A stretch of DNA of 30,184 bases from Coxiellaceae bacterium UBA1530. GTDB taxonomy: Bacteria > Pseudomonadota > Gammaproteobacteria > Coxiellales > Coxiellaceae. The notes beneath the pieces are model-generated. The model was not told the DNA's origin. It searched no databases and saw only the letters and a list, made by a program, of their open reading frames with translations. This document shows, piece after piece, positions 1 to 9,600 of this stretch. A program made the position numbers and the translations under genes. How positions within the stretch are numbered: the first letter of the stretch is position 1; each line of letters opens with the position of its first letter. The stretch covers positions 1 through 30,184 of the forward strand of contig DCQA01000027.1 in the NCBI GenBank assembly GCA_002323325.1, written 5' to 3'.

Positions 1-110
1 AAGATACTTGAAGTTATTATCTATCATATTGATTATAAGAGTATAATTTATTTTTGATGGCGAATGATGTCAATTCGCATGGTCTTAGAGCTATCTAATT
101 GTCTCTTAAT

Positions 111-140
111 TTGACATTAATGACCTAAATTACGTATAAA
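111..140 (+). promoter_or_regulatory. Probable sigma70 promoter of the first gene
   Basis: A consensus -35 hexamer TTGACA (111-116) is followed after 18 bases by TATAAA (135-140). The -10 element ends 26 bases before the ATG chosen for the downstream membrane protein gene, which is a normal distance. It was read by eye, with no experimental support. Confidence 0.5.
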
Positions 141-166
141 TATATTTTTTGATGCAGGGTTTGAGT

Positions 167-958
167 ATGTCTTATACTGATTTGCAAGTCTCTTTAATAC
201 CAAAACAGCAGGAAGTATCGGGTTTTTTATCTCAAGCTGTCTTTGATAATAGGCATCTATTAGCTGGAATTACAGGCTTTGTGATCACCGAGGAATTCTT
301 GTCTAATCTTACCGATACCCCAGAGTTAGCGATACCATTGTTAGGTTGGCTAGGTATGATGGGTTTTGTTGCAGCTGCCGTCTCAGTTGAAACGTATCAC
401 ACACAATCAGACAGTTCAGAAAAAAAGTTATCCTCGGAATTATACACAGCAACGCTGCCTTTTATTCGTGTGTTTTTACCGTTTACCCTGGTGGGTTTAA
501 CTGTTGTTCCAGCAATTTTTGCAAATATGATTGATGAAGATAGTGATGCACAAGCATTTTTACCCCTTGTGGAGGATGTCTCTGGTGTTCTAATTGCTTT
601 AGTGGGGTTGTGGACATTAGTCGGAAACACCGATGAGTGGAGTAAGCAGCGCGATCATCTTTTAGTGACAGTATCAGGATTCATTGCATTAGGCCTAGTG
701 AATGCACTATTCGATATTTCGGGCAAAGATGAGCCTGTTCCAGCGACGATAGTTTTACCGGCTTCAGCTGTTTTAGCTGCCATAGCGGCGATCTCAACAA
801 CCTATATTCAGCAATCATCTTCACATGCGAAAGATACCAGTAATACCCTTGGTAATAATGAAAAAGGTCTCAGCAGCGATAACCGCTTTTTTTCTTCTGT
901 AGAATCTTCCACTCGATCTGACTCTGGCTCTGGTTCTGTGCCTGGTCTTCATGCATGA
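167..958 (+). CDS. Hypothetical multi-pass membrane protein
   Basis: I do not recognise the family. The 263-residue product shows about five or six hydrophobic segments (for example the stretches holding LLGWLGMMGFVAAA, FLPFTLVGLTVVPA, LIALVGLWTLV and VSGFIALGLV). A hydrophilic Ser/Gly/Asn-rich tail of about 50 residues follows, so it is probably an inner-membrane protein with a disordered C-terminus. The frame opens upstream at a TTG (149) and an ATG (152). I chose the ATG at 167 because AGGG at about 156-159 is a better-spaced ribosome site and a good promoter lies just upstream. It converges on glpK: the two stop codons lie in the palindrome TGACGTCA (956-963), leaving no room for a terminator. 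No function is proposed. Confidence 0.7.
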   Translation: MSYTDLQVSLIPKQQEVSGFLSQAVFDNRHLLAGITGFVITEEFLSNLTDTPELAIPLLGWLGMMGFVAAAVSVETYHTQSDSSEKKLSSELYTATLPFIRVFLPFTLVGLTVVPAIFANMIDEDSDAQAFLPLVEDVSGVLIALVGLWTLVGNTDEWSKQRDHLLVTVSGFIALGLVNALFDISGKDEPVPATIVLPASAVLAAIAAISTTYIQQSSSHAKDTSNTLGNNEKGLSSDNRFFSSVESSTRSDSGSGSVPGLHA

Positions 959-960
959 CG

Positions 961-2445
961 TCATTGAATCACGCGCGCGACGGCTTGATCCCAGCCTTTA
1001 ATAAGGTCATTACGATGGGATGCTGACATGGAGGGTTCAAAGCCATATTTTAGTACCCAATGCTGAGAGAGGTCGTGGAGTGACTCGAAGAGTCCCAAGC
1101 CTAGCCCTGCTATCCAAGCTGCGCCAAGGGCACTGGATTCAATACACTCTGGGCGTTGCACGGGTGTGTGTAAGATGTCACTTAAAAACTGCAGGAGCCA
1201 GTCATTAGATGACATGCCGCCATCGACACGCAATGTGCCAATGCTTCCGTCATAATCAGACAGCATGGCTTGCATGAGGTCATTAGTTTGGTAGCACACC
1301 GCCTCAAGAGCGGCCCTTGCAATATGTTCAATGCGACTGTCGCGAGTAAGACCGACCAAGGCACCACGTGCATCTGGATCCCAATACGGTGCACCCAGGC
1401 CTGTGAATGCAGGTACTAAGTAGACACCATTAGTGTGGTCAATTTTTTCAGCAAGTGCTTGTGTATCCTTGGCATCCTTAATTAACCCTAAGATATCGCA
1501 GAGCCATTGCACCGTTGCGCCAGCCATAAAAATACTACCTTCAAGGGCATACGTGGTGTGTTGGTTGATACGATAGGCAACCGTGGTGAGGAGGCGATGC
1601 TGTGAGGTGACCTTTTGTTCGCCTGTGTTGAGTAACATAAAACAGCCAGTGCCGTAGGTGCTTTTAATCATACCTGGTTTAAAGCAGCATTGACCCACGG
1701 TGGCAGCTTGTTGGTCGCCTAATACACCTGTAATGGGAATGGGTGATCCAAAAAGACTAGAATGTATTTCACCGAAGGCATGTGCAGAGTCGCAAACAGT
1801 GGGTAACATATTTGCTGGTATTTTAAAGAGCTCTAGAAGATCTTCATCCCACGCTTGCGTGTTGATATTAAAGAGTAACGTTCGAGAGGCGTTGGTTGCA
1901 TCGGTCAAGTGAACATTACCACCTGTGAGTCTCCATAATAAGAAGCTATCGATGGTTCCAAACGCCAGTTTACCAGATTCAGCATCAGCTCTGGCGCCTT
2001 CAACATGGTCTAAGATCCAAGCAAGTTTTGTGGCGGAGAAGTAAGGGTCGGGTAATAAACCAGTTTTATCTTGTAACAGCTGTGTGGTGCTAGGTTGTTT
2101 AGATAAAGTGTCACACAGATCTGCGGTGCGTCTATCCTGCCAAACAATCGCGGGGTAAATAGGGGTGTGAGTCTCTTTATTCCACACACACGTGGTTTCG
2201 CGTTGATTGGAGATGCCCATTGCGGCTATGTCACGCGCTTCAAGGTTAGCCTGTTGCAACGCCTGTTGAATACAGGTGACGGTAGTATTCCATATAGCTT
2301 CAAGGTCTTGCTCTATCCAGGCATTTTGTGGATAGCTTAATTGGATAGCCAGCTGATGTTGAGATATGACCTCACCCCGTGATGTGAAGATAACTGCCCG
2401 TGTGCTTGTCGTGCCTTGATCAAGTGCCATTAGAAAATCTGTCAC
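961..2445 (-). CDS. glpK: Glycerol kinase
   Basis: This enzyme phosphorylates glycerol to sn-glycerol 3-phosphate with ATP in the cytoplasm. It is a FGGY-family kinase of 494 residues, close to the usual 500. Visible signatures are the N-terminal phosphate-binding DQGTTSTRA (from residue 9), the substrate-contact segment around NQRETT (80-85), the catalytic Asp in GDQQAA (D244), and the C-terminal DGGMSSNDWLLQFLSD block. The start codon is GTG at 2443-2445, supported by AGAGGT six bases upstream. It is transcribed away from the PhnD-like gene and glpD. With glpF at 10789-11523 and glpD at 3616-5109 it completes glycerol uptake and oxidation. No GlpR operator could be identified by eye. Nothing in it looks degenerate. 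Confidence 0.97.
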   Translation of the reverse strand: MTDFLMALDQGTTSTRAVIFTSRGEVISQHQLAIQLSYPQNAWIEQDLEAIWNTTVTCIQQALQQANLEARDIAAMGISNQRETTCVWNKETHTPIYPAIVWQDRRTADLCDTLSKQPSTTQLLQDKTGLLPDPYFSATKLAWILDHVEGARADAESGKLAFGTIDSFLLWRLTGGNVHLTDATNASRTLLFNINTQAWDEDLLELFKIPANMLPTVCDSAHAFGEIHSSLFGSPIPITGVLGDQQAATVGQCCFKPGMIKSTYGTGCFMLLNTGEQKVTSQHRLLTTVAYRINQHTTYALEGSIFMAGATVQWLCDILGLIKDAKDTQALAEKIDHTNGVYLVPAFTGLGAPYWDPDARGALVGLTRDSRIEHIARAALEAVCYQTNDLMQAMLSDYDGSIGTLRVDGGMSSNDWLLQFLSDILHTPVQRPECIESSALGAAWIAGLGLGLFESLHDLSQHWVLKYGFEPSMSASHRNDLIKGWDQAVARVIQ

Positions 2446-2521
2446 GTCGATACCTCTTTTGAGATGATAAACAACTATCTTCGCATAAGCGTCATTGGAA
2501 TCAATAGGAGAATTTTTTGGC

Positions 2522-2550
2522 TTGAGAATACCTGATGCCTATCGTATATT
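2522..2550 (+). promoter_or_regulatory. Probable sigma70 promoter of the PhnD-like gene
   Basis: TTGAGA (2522-2527) and TATATT (2545-2550) are separated by 17 bases, the optimal spacing. The expected transcription start falls near 2557, about 30 bases before the preferred ATG at 2588. Confidence 0.45.
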
Positions 2551-2587
2551 GATTACCGATTAATTGAGTTTTCACATGGAGAGTGCG

Positions 2588-3457
2588 ATGAGATTTTTAA
2601 AAAGCTGTTTACTGTGTTTTCTACTCTCTTGTCTGATTTCAGTGACTTTAGCTGATTCGATTGTGGGAGTGGGGCAAGACTCTTCAGCTAGTGATAAGCC
2701 GATAGTCATTGGGTATACAGACAGTAAAGGCTTTTTTTCAGATAAAAAAATTCAGGATTATCTGAATCAAGGTTTGAAACATTCAATCAGTTTTCGTCAA
2801 TATCAAGATCGTTGCCACCTATTAGCTGCTGTGGAGTCTGGCGATGTGGACCTCTTTTACGGTCACATGCCTGAGTTATATGCTGTTTCAAATAATAATT
2901 TACCTTATGAGCCGTTACTACTCGCAGTTAGCTCTTCATCAGACAGTCAAGTTGGGTCACAAACTTATAATGTTGGTATCGTTAGTTATGATCCTAAAAT
3001 ACGCTCGGTCTCTGATCTCAAAGGGCAGCGTGTTGCCTTATCCGATAAATTATCGATCAGTGGTAATATTATTCCTCGTTATCTTCTCAAGGCTTATGGC
3101 ATCGGTTTTAAATCATTGGGTGTTAAAACTAATGAGGATGCAAAAAAAGCACTTCTTAAAGATCAAGTTAAAGCAGCCTCGGTATGGTGGCCATCCACCA
3201 GTACAGTGCCAGTTCAAGGTCGTGTGTTACTCCAAGTTCACGGTGTCCCTAACCCTATAATTATCGCTAAGAAGGATTTTCCCCAGAAAAATAGCGATAG
3301 CTATGCCTTGGTCGCTAAATTAATTTCATTTCCTAATTTATCATTAGGGATGAATTATCATGTTTTTTTCACGTATTTCCATGATGAGGGTCTCTACAAG
3401 GCATGGATACAGCGCTTAACTCAGGCCGGTGTTTTAGGGGATCTTTGCTCAAAGTGA
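2588..3457 (+). CDS. Orphan PhnD-like periplasmic substrate-binding protein
   Basis: It resembles periplasmic phosphate/phosphonate-type (PhnD) binding proteins. A signal peptide covers residues 1 to about 23 (positive start, hydrophobic core, probable cleavage after TLA). The core has the family's segment DLKGQRVALSD, followed by a helix ending LLKAYGIGF and later KDQVKAASVWWPS, matching the PhnD pattern in which a lobe-2 helix is followed by a tested ligand pocket. The ATG at 2588 is preferred over a TTG at 2564 because GGAGA sits five bases before it and the signal peptide then starts cleanly. No permease or ATPase gene adjoins it, so it is an orphan binding protein. Lying between glpK and glpD suggests, without proof, a phospho-compound ligand or a sensory role. 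Confidence 0.7.
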   Translation: MRFLKSCLLCFLLSCLISVTLADSIVGVGQDSSASDKPIVIGYTDSKGFFSDKKIQDYLNQGLKHSISFRQYQDRCHLLAAVESGDVDLFYGHMPELYAVSNNNLPYEPLLLAVSSSSDSQVGSQTYNVGIVSYDPKIRSVSDLKGQRVALSDKLSISGNIIPRYLLKAYGIGFKSLGVKTNEDAKKALLKDQVKAASVWWPSTSTVPVQGRVLLQVHGVPNPIIIAKKDFPQKNSDSYALVAKLISFPNLSLGMNYHVFFTYFHDEGLYKAWIQRLTQAGVLGDLCSK

Positions 3458-3577
3458 TCGTAATCCTAGCTATTATTAGCCTTAGATCAATGGCAGGGTG
3501 AGACAGTAGTGATTTTTTAGTGATTTTAAAAAATTACCACGGCTTTATTTTTTGCAGTCTTTGTTTGGATAATGATC

Positions 3578-3583
3578 TATAAT
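3578..3583 (+). promoter_or_regulatory. Candidate -10 element of glpD
   Basis: A perfect TATAAT lies 32 bases before the glpD ATG. No good -35 hexamer stands at 16-18 bases upstream, so if real it may depend on an activator or an extended -10. The evidence is weak. Confidence 0.3.
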
Positions 3584-3615
3584 GGTTTTACCAATCAAAA
3601 AAAAGGCAAAGTCTC

Positions 3616-5109
3616 ATGGACTCGTTTGATCTCGTTGTACTTGGTGGAGGCATAAACGGTGTTGCCATAGCGTGCGATGCAGCGGGTCGTGGTTTGTCGG
3701 TGTGTTTGTGTGAGCAAGGTGATTTGGCCTGTGCAACCTCCAGCTGGAGCACTAAGCTTATTCATGGTGGCTTGAGATATTTGGAGCAATATGAATTTGG
3801 CGTGGTAAAAAAAGCTCTTAAGGAGCGTGAAGTCCTCATGGCAAAAGCGCCATTTTTAATAAGACCGTTAGAATTTATTTTACCCTATGAACGTCAGCTG
3901 AGGCCGGCATGGATGTTACGATGTGGCTTGTGGCTATACGATACTCTGGCATGGGGTGGCTCATTACCTCGTTCAAAGCGCTTTTCGTTACATCAACAGT
4001 CATATGGTGATCCACTGAAGGTGGAGTTTAAAACAGGTTTTAGCTACTACGACTGTCAAACTGACGACGCTCGATTGGTTGTCTTAACTGCACGACTAGC
4101 TGCTCAGAAAGGGGTGGATATTCGATTACACACAGCTTGTCAGCAGGCAGAAAGATCTCGTAATGGATGGATGATTCAGCTTAAAGATTTTCGTTCCAAA
4201 GAGTCTGTCACAATATCCTCAAAAGCGATTGTAAACGCTACAGGCCCATGGGTTGAGCATGTCGCAAAGGAAGTGATGAATTCTTCAGTGGCGGCTTCTG
4301 CCACTTTGGTACAGGGTAGTCATTTTGTGATACCACGTTGCTATCAGGGTGATCATGCCTATATTTTTCAAAGTGGTGATAAACGAGTATTTTTTGCTAT
4401 TCCTTTTCACGATGATTTTACGTTGATCGGAACCACTGATCGAGTGTTTTCTGGTGATCTTAAAACGCCGGTGATGAGTGATGAAGAATCGACGTATCTA
4501 TTGAAGGAAATAAATCGATATTTCAAGCAAGCAATTAGTCCAGAAGATATTGTTTGGAGTTACAGTGGTGTGAGGACCTTGTTCGGTGGTGAGGGTGAGT
4601 CTGCTTCGAAAATATCAAGAGATTACCACTTGCTAATGGACCGTGATTCGACACAATATCCTGCAGTTCATGTATTTGGGGGGAAGATCACAACGCATCG
4701 TGTTTTAGCCGAGCAGGTCATGAAGCAACTCATGCCATTTTTTCCAAAGATGACGGCATCATGGACAGAAACTGAGTGCTTGCCGGGTGGTGACTACTTG
4801 GGGTTATCAGAAAGAGAAGCTATTGACGCATTGAAGTCATCTTATGGTTGGCTTCCCGATCATATCTTTAAACGTTATTGGGAAAGTTATGGTATGGATA
4901 TGCGAGTCATATTAAATGGTCGTCATTCTCTCGATGATATGGGATTAGAGTTTGGTGCTGGATTATACCAGTGTGAGATCGATTATCTTACGGAACACGA
5001 GTGGGCTCAGACAATTGATGATATCATTTGGCGTCGTAGCAAGTTAGGTCTATTGTTAAGTCCCGATGAAAAGCAAGCAATAGAGGAGTATTTGCAAACT
5101 TTAAAATAG
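3616..5109 (+). CDS. glpD: Aerobic glycerol-3-phosphate dehydrogenase
   Basis: This FAD enzyme of the inner-membrane surface oxidises sn-glycerol 3-phosphate to dihydroxyacetone phosphate and passes electrons to quinone. The 497-residue product is of normal length for GlpD (about 500). An N-terminal FAD dinucleotide fold is clear (LVVLGGGINGVAIACDAAGR), followed by the family block ATSSWSTKLIHGGLRYLEQ at about 37-56 and FVIPRCYQGDHAYIF and GTTDRVF in the central part. The C-terminal DAO_C region ends with WRRSKLGL, the typical GlpD C-terminal motif. The ATG at 3616 gives the FAD motif its usual distance from the N-terminus. The gene converges on the unknown gene at 5123-6016 with a 13-base gap. 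It provides entry of G3P into glycolysis, while PlsY uses the same pool for lipids. Confidence 0.97.
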   Translation: MDSFDLVVLGGGINGVAIACDAAGRGLSVCLCEQGDLACATSSWSTKLIHGGLRYLEQYEFGVVKKALKEREVLMAKAPFLIRPLEFILPYERQLRPAWMLRCGLWLYDTLAWGGSLPRSKRFSLHQQSYGDPLKVEFKTGFSYYDCQTDDARLVVLTARLAAQKGVDIRLHTACQQAERSRNGWMIQLKDFRSKESVTISSKAIVNATGPWVEHVAKEVMNSSVAASATLVQGSHFVIPRCYQGDHAYIFQSGDKRVFFAIPFHDDFTLIGTTDRVFSGDLKTPVMSDEESTYLLKEINRYFKQAISPEDIVWSYSGVRTLFGGEGESASKISRDYHLLMDRDSTQYPAVHVFGGKITTHRVLAEQVMKQLMPFFPKMTASWTETECLPGGDYLGLSEREAIDALKSSYGWLPDHIFKRYWESYGMDMRVILNGRHSLDDMGLEFGAGLYQCEIDYLTEHEWAQTIDDIIWRRSKLGLLLSPDEKQAIEEYLQTLK

Positions 5110-5122
5110 TTAATTTTATAGA

Positions 5123-6016
5123 TTATGGTGCTCGCAAATCGAATGTTATTTGTTCACTTGCATCTGGAATCTTTTGATAATTCACTTTCGCTCGAACTGG
5201 CGAAAATACACATAATGCTCTTTCTATGTTTTCCTCATAATTATGATAAGCCACTTCACTCTTAACGGACGATTGGTATTGGTCTAAGGACTGTTGTGTC
5301 AATTGCTCTTGGTATTTAATGAGGTGTGCAAATTGCGCAGCGATGGGGAAGAGGTGTGAAGATTGTAGCAAAGATAAATACCCATTTCTTAGATTAGTAT
5401 TTTCTTTGTAATGTGCGATCTCACCGAGTAAATCATCGTAATGCTTGGTTTGTGAGCCGTAAGATTCACCAAATTGGGATTTGAGTGATTCTTCCAAGAT
5501 ATCACTGATGATGGGTGGTGCAATATCTTCAGGTACTGAAGATGCTGATCGTGGTGAGGTAATCAAAGTAGAATTTTCTGAGAGAGTGCGTACTAAGAAT
5601 AACATCAGTTCAGCGACCGATTTTTTGGTACGTGATGAGATATCACAAGAAATTATATCTTCTTTTTTCTTTACCGTATCCAGTGAAGTGGCCTTATCAC
5701 TAAAAAGATGATCAAACCTTCGGTACTGGGCTGGAATTGATATCAAAACAGCCGTTGGGAAATGGTGGTTACGTGATTCAATGGTATAACATGGACTGAG
5801 CTCAGTTTCCATCGCTCGGTGGACGTGACGTATCTGCTCGCCCTGGATAAATTCAATATCTTCATTCTTCACAGGTAGTATTACCTGATCCAGTTGTCTG
5901 ATGTAGTTTAAGAAGTGTGTTCGAAAAGCCTCTTGATTCTCTTTTGAGTCGGATCTGGAAAAGGAATTAAATGCATCTCGAAGTTCAATGAGTTGAGAGT
6001 GGTTGAGTTGTGGCAT
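5123..6016 (-). CDS. Hypothetical soluble protein
   Basis: The family is not recognised. The 297-residue product has no signal peptide or membrane segment. It looks mostly helical and charged: the N-terminal 60 residues and the last 110 are rich in Gln, Glu and Lys with heptad-like stretches (HLIKYQEQLTQQSLDQYQ). A Ser/Pro-rich linker around residues 150-175 joins two halves. The start is well supported: ATG at 6014-6016 follows AAGGG by eight bases. Its start region overlaps, on the other strand, the start of a possible small ORF at 6015. It converges on glpD. Nothing in the neighbourhood suggests a role. Confidence 0.65.
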   Translation of the reverse strand: MPQLNHSQLIELRDAFNSFSRSDSKENQEAFRTHFLNYIRQLDQVILPVKNEDIEFIQGEQIRHVHRAMETELSPCYTIESRNHHFPTAVLISIPAQYRRFDHLFSDKATSLDTVKKKEDIISCDISSRTKKSVAELMLFLVRTLSENSTLITSPRSASSVPEDIAPPIISDILEESLKSQFGESYGSQTKHYDDLLGEIAHYKENTNLRNGYLSLLQSSHLFPIAAQFAHLIKYQEQLTQQSLDQYQSSVKSEVAYHNYEENIERALCVFSPVRAKVNYQKIPDASEQITFDLRAP

Positions 6017-6266
6017 GAGTCAATCCCTTATTAAGAAAACACAATCTTACCGTATCTCAAATTATGAAAAAGAAAAATTAAGAAATAATTATATGGGTGT
6101 TTATTTTTTAGAAATCTCATTAAATTTTATACATGGATGTGTGTTTGTCTTGAGTATTACCTTATTCGTTGCAGTGATATTTATTGTGATGAGAAACTAT
6201 TGGTTTAAGTGTATACATAGTGATGACTTCGCTATGATCAAATTCCTTGAGATGATAAGTGAGTAA
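6015..6266 (+). CDS. Possible small single-pass membrane protein
   Basis: This doubtful ORF of 83 codons has a Lys/Arg/Tyr-rich start, then a strong hydrophobic segment of about 25 residues (around VLSITLFVAVIFIVM), then a short acidic tail. That pattern fits a small type-II membrane protein. Against it, no clear ribosome site precedes the ATG at 6015, which overlaps the start codon of the divergent gene by two bases, and the stretch is AT-rich so chance hydrophobic ORFs are likely. The stop codon lies inside the palindrome GAGTAA-G-TTACTC (6261-6273). Confidence 0.3.
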   Translation: MSQSLIKKTQSYRISNYEKEKLRNNYMGVYFLEISLNFIHGCVFVLSITLFVAVIFIVMRNYWFKCIHSDDFAMIKFLEMISE

Positions 6267-6655
6267 GTTACTCAATAGAGTCATAATTCGTACTCGATGG
6301 TTAAAACGAGTGTACGCAATAGTATCATGATGGGGATGAGTGTGAAGCTAAAATTTAAATAATATATTATCCAAAACTTTGATTAATGCACGTCGTCAGG
6401 CAGCTATGTTGATGTAAAAGGCTGTAGTAAAAGGTGATGGTTATATATATCCAGTATCGTAAAAAAACCTAAAATCAATCATTTGACGACAATTTTGCGT
6501 GTGATTACCGAATATAGTCTACAATACAGTTAGCTAACAAGTAATTTGCAGTAAGATTTTTTAAACCATTGGAGAAAGTATAAACCCAAAAATATTTATT
6601 AATGGTTTTTTTTCAACTTTAGTAAATGTCTCTAAGTGTAGATAAAGGTATCAAG
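6267..6655. other. AT-rich gap before the NRPS-like gene
   Basis: No gene is seen in these 389 bases. They hold an imperfect hairpin (CGTACTCG 6289-6296 with CGAGTGTACG 6307-6316) without a following T run. A possible weak promoter (TTGCGT about 6494, TACAAT about 6519, spacing about 19) lies further on, together with the long AT-rich leader of the NRPS-like gene. The length suggests that regulation of the next gene resides here, but no operator is recognised. Confidence 0.4.
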
Positions 6656-9600
6656 ATGTCAAAGGATGGTTTAAAACATCGAGAAAATAAGTTTAGAAGA
6701 ACTGTGTTAATCGATTGGAATAATACAGATACCGATTACCTAGTTGATAAGTCTATCAATCAGATTTTTGAAAATCAGGTTGAAGATTCTCCAGATGAGA
6801 TTGCTATCATATTTGATAATCAGCGAATGACCTATGCTCAGCTGAATTATCGTGCTAACCAACTAGCGTACCTTATTAGGGAGCGCTATCTCAAACTGCA
6901 TGGTGAAGAATTACAGACGGATACACTTATCGGGATTTATTTAGATCGCTCGATATCTATGATTATTGCTATTCTAGCTGTTCTTAAAGCTGGTGCTGCA
7001 TACGTTCCCTTAGACCCCAACTATCCTGAAGATCGAATAGAGTACATTATTTCAGATTCTCATGAGGGCTTGGTTATCTCTCAAGAAAGTATTATTGAAA
7101 AGTCTCAGTATCTTAAAAAGCTCCATAATGATGAGTTAATTCTGATAGATAACCATGATATTCAGAGAATCATCGATGAGCAATCCAGTGATAACCTAAA
7201 TATAGAAACATACTCGACCAGTCTTGCCTATGTCATATACACTTCAGGTTCGACGGGTAAGCCTAAAGGTGTGATGATTGAGCAGGCGGGTATCATTAAT
7301 TGTATTTTTTGGTTGAATAGTATTTATACATTACAGAGTAGTGACAAAATCTTGATGAAGACACCTCTTAGTTTCGATGTGTCTATTTCTGAATACTTGT
7401 GGCCTCTTTTGTTCGGAAAATGTTTAGTTATTTCACGATCAGGTGGGCGTAAAGATCTTGAATATTTGATTGACTTGATCGAAAAAAATAATATTACTGT
7501 CATTAATTTTGTTCCTTCGATGCTAAAAGTTTTCATTAAAATATTGAAGATGGATGAGTCGCTGAAGAAAAAAGTCTCATGCCTAAAATGCATATTTTCT
7601 GCCGGTGAAAAACTTAGTACAGAACTAGTTAGCCTATGTTCTTCTTTTCGACACTTTGATCTGTATAATCTTTATGGTCCAACTGAAACCACTATTTACT
7701 CGACATATTATAAATGCGATTATCAAGACTTATTGAATAAGAAATATGTTCCAATTGGAAAGCCTATAAATAACGAAAAAATCTATATACTCGACAAAAA
7801 ACTTTCTCCATGTCCGTATGGTGTTGCGGGTGAAATTTATATTGGAGGGGTTGGAGTTTCTCGTGGGTACTATAATCAGAGTAAGCTCACTTCTAATCGA
7901 TATATCCTTAACCCCTTCTCTCATGAAGTTGGGTTACCCTCTTCTGATAAGATTTACAAAACTGGTGATTTAGCTTGTTGGCATGAAGATGGTGAGATTG
8001 AATACTTAGGACGTGCAGACTCACAGTTTAAAATTCGAGGTATGAGGGTTAATCTAGGTGAGATTGAATATACGCTGAATCAGAATAGATCGATTTGTCA
8101 GTCATTTATCGTTGTGAAGAATAAGCATGATAAAAAATACCTTCATGCTTACTTTATCGTCGAGGATGGTGATCTTGCTCCAGATGAATGTATTCTTAAG
8201 AATCACCTTCAAGCAACACTTCCTGATTACATGATTCCAGCAGTTTTTACCGAAATTGATGAAATTCCATTGCTACCCAATGGAAAAATAAACTATCAAA
8301 TGCTTCCTGACCAACATGTGAGTCTAAAGCGCGATAGTTATGTTAAGCCTAAAACCGAACTACAATGTATATTTGTCGATATTTTTAAGTCTATATTAAA
8401 TATCGATCATGTTGGCATCGATGATGATTTTTTTGATATGGGCGGGAATTCCATTCTTGCTATAAGTTTAATTTTTGGATTACGAAGGCATAGTATACTT
8501 ATTGATTTAAACGATGTTTCCGAAAAAAAAACGATACGATCACTTTCTTCTTGTGCGATTATCGATAAGCAAGTCACAAGAATACTCGATTATGAAATAC
8601 TTTCACAGCGATATGATTTTTTGCATTCTGATAGTTTTCAACAGAATAAGAAAAAAGCCTCTCTTATTTGTGAGGATCAATCCCAGATTCTGATTAATGC
8701 TTTTTCGAATAGTCATATTAATGAGCTTCACTACGACACAGTGCTTGTAACCGGAGGTAGTGGCTTTCTTGGAGCAAATGTCATTCTTAACTTGCTTAAG
8801 CTTGGGAAAACTGTCATTGCTCTTGTAAGAGGGATTGATGACTATAGTGCGAGACGTCATTTATTAACAAATCTAAGGTATTTTTATTGCGATGATTTTC
8901 TTTTATATCAGAATAAAATCGAGGTTTATGCTTCTGATCTTGAATATGAAGATTTGAACCTCGATAAAAGTGTTTATGATGACCTTGTTACTCGAGTAGA
9001 TTCTATAGTTCACTGTGCTGCGTATGTCTCTCATTATGGTTCCTATGAGTTATTCTTTAAAACGAATGTTGCCGCAACAGAAAATCTATTACGATTTTCC
9101 TCTAATTCCGATCGGATCTTCTTTCATCATATTTCCACAGAATCAACACTTTTTGCAGAAACTTCATCTAAGCAGCAATGTCATTACTTTAATGAGTTAG
9201 ATCCGCCAACTAGTGAGCTCCAAACTAATAACCCATATATTAAAACTAAAATTCTTTCTGAAAAACTGATAGAACAAGCTCGATCGCGTGGTCAAAGAGC
9301 GCGAGTTTATAGAGTAGGAAATTTAGTACTGTCCGAATCAAACTTAATCTGGCAAAAAAATCTAAGATCAAATGCTTTTTTTAATGCATTAAGATTCCAA
9401 CGTAAACTAGGTTATATCGACGATGATTTTTTTATTAAACTATCACCTGTTGATGAAACTGCCACAGCGATTATCCTTCTAATGAGTATAGATTGTGCTC
9501 ATTCAAAGACGCTTCATGTTTTTAATGATTACAGTTATTCTATCAGTCAACTAATACGCAAGTATCCTAATATCTTACCCCTGGAAACTCTGCCTTATGA

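Noticed and set aside
149..166. TTG or first ATG as start of the first gene
   Set aside because: No ribosome site precedes them. The ATG at 167 has AGGG at suitable spacing.
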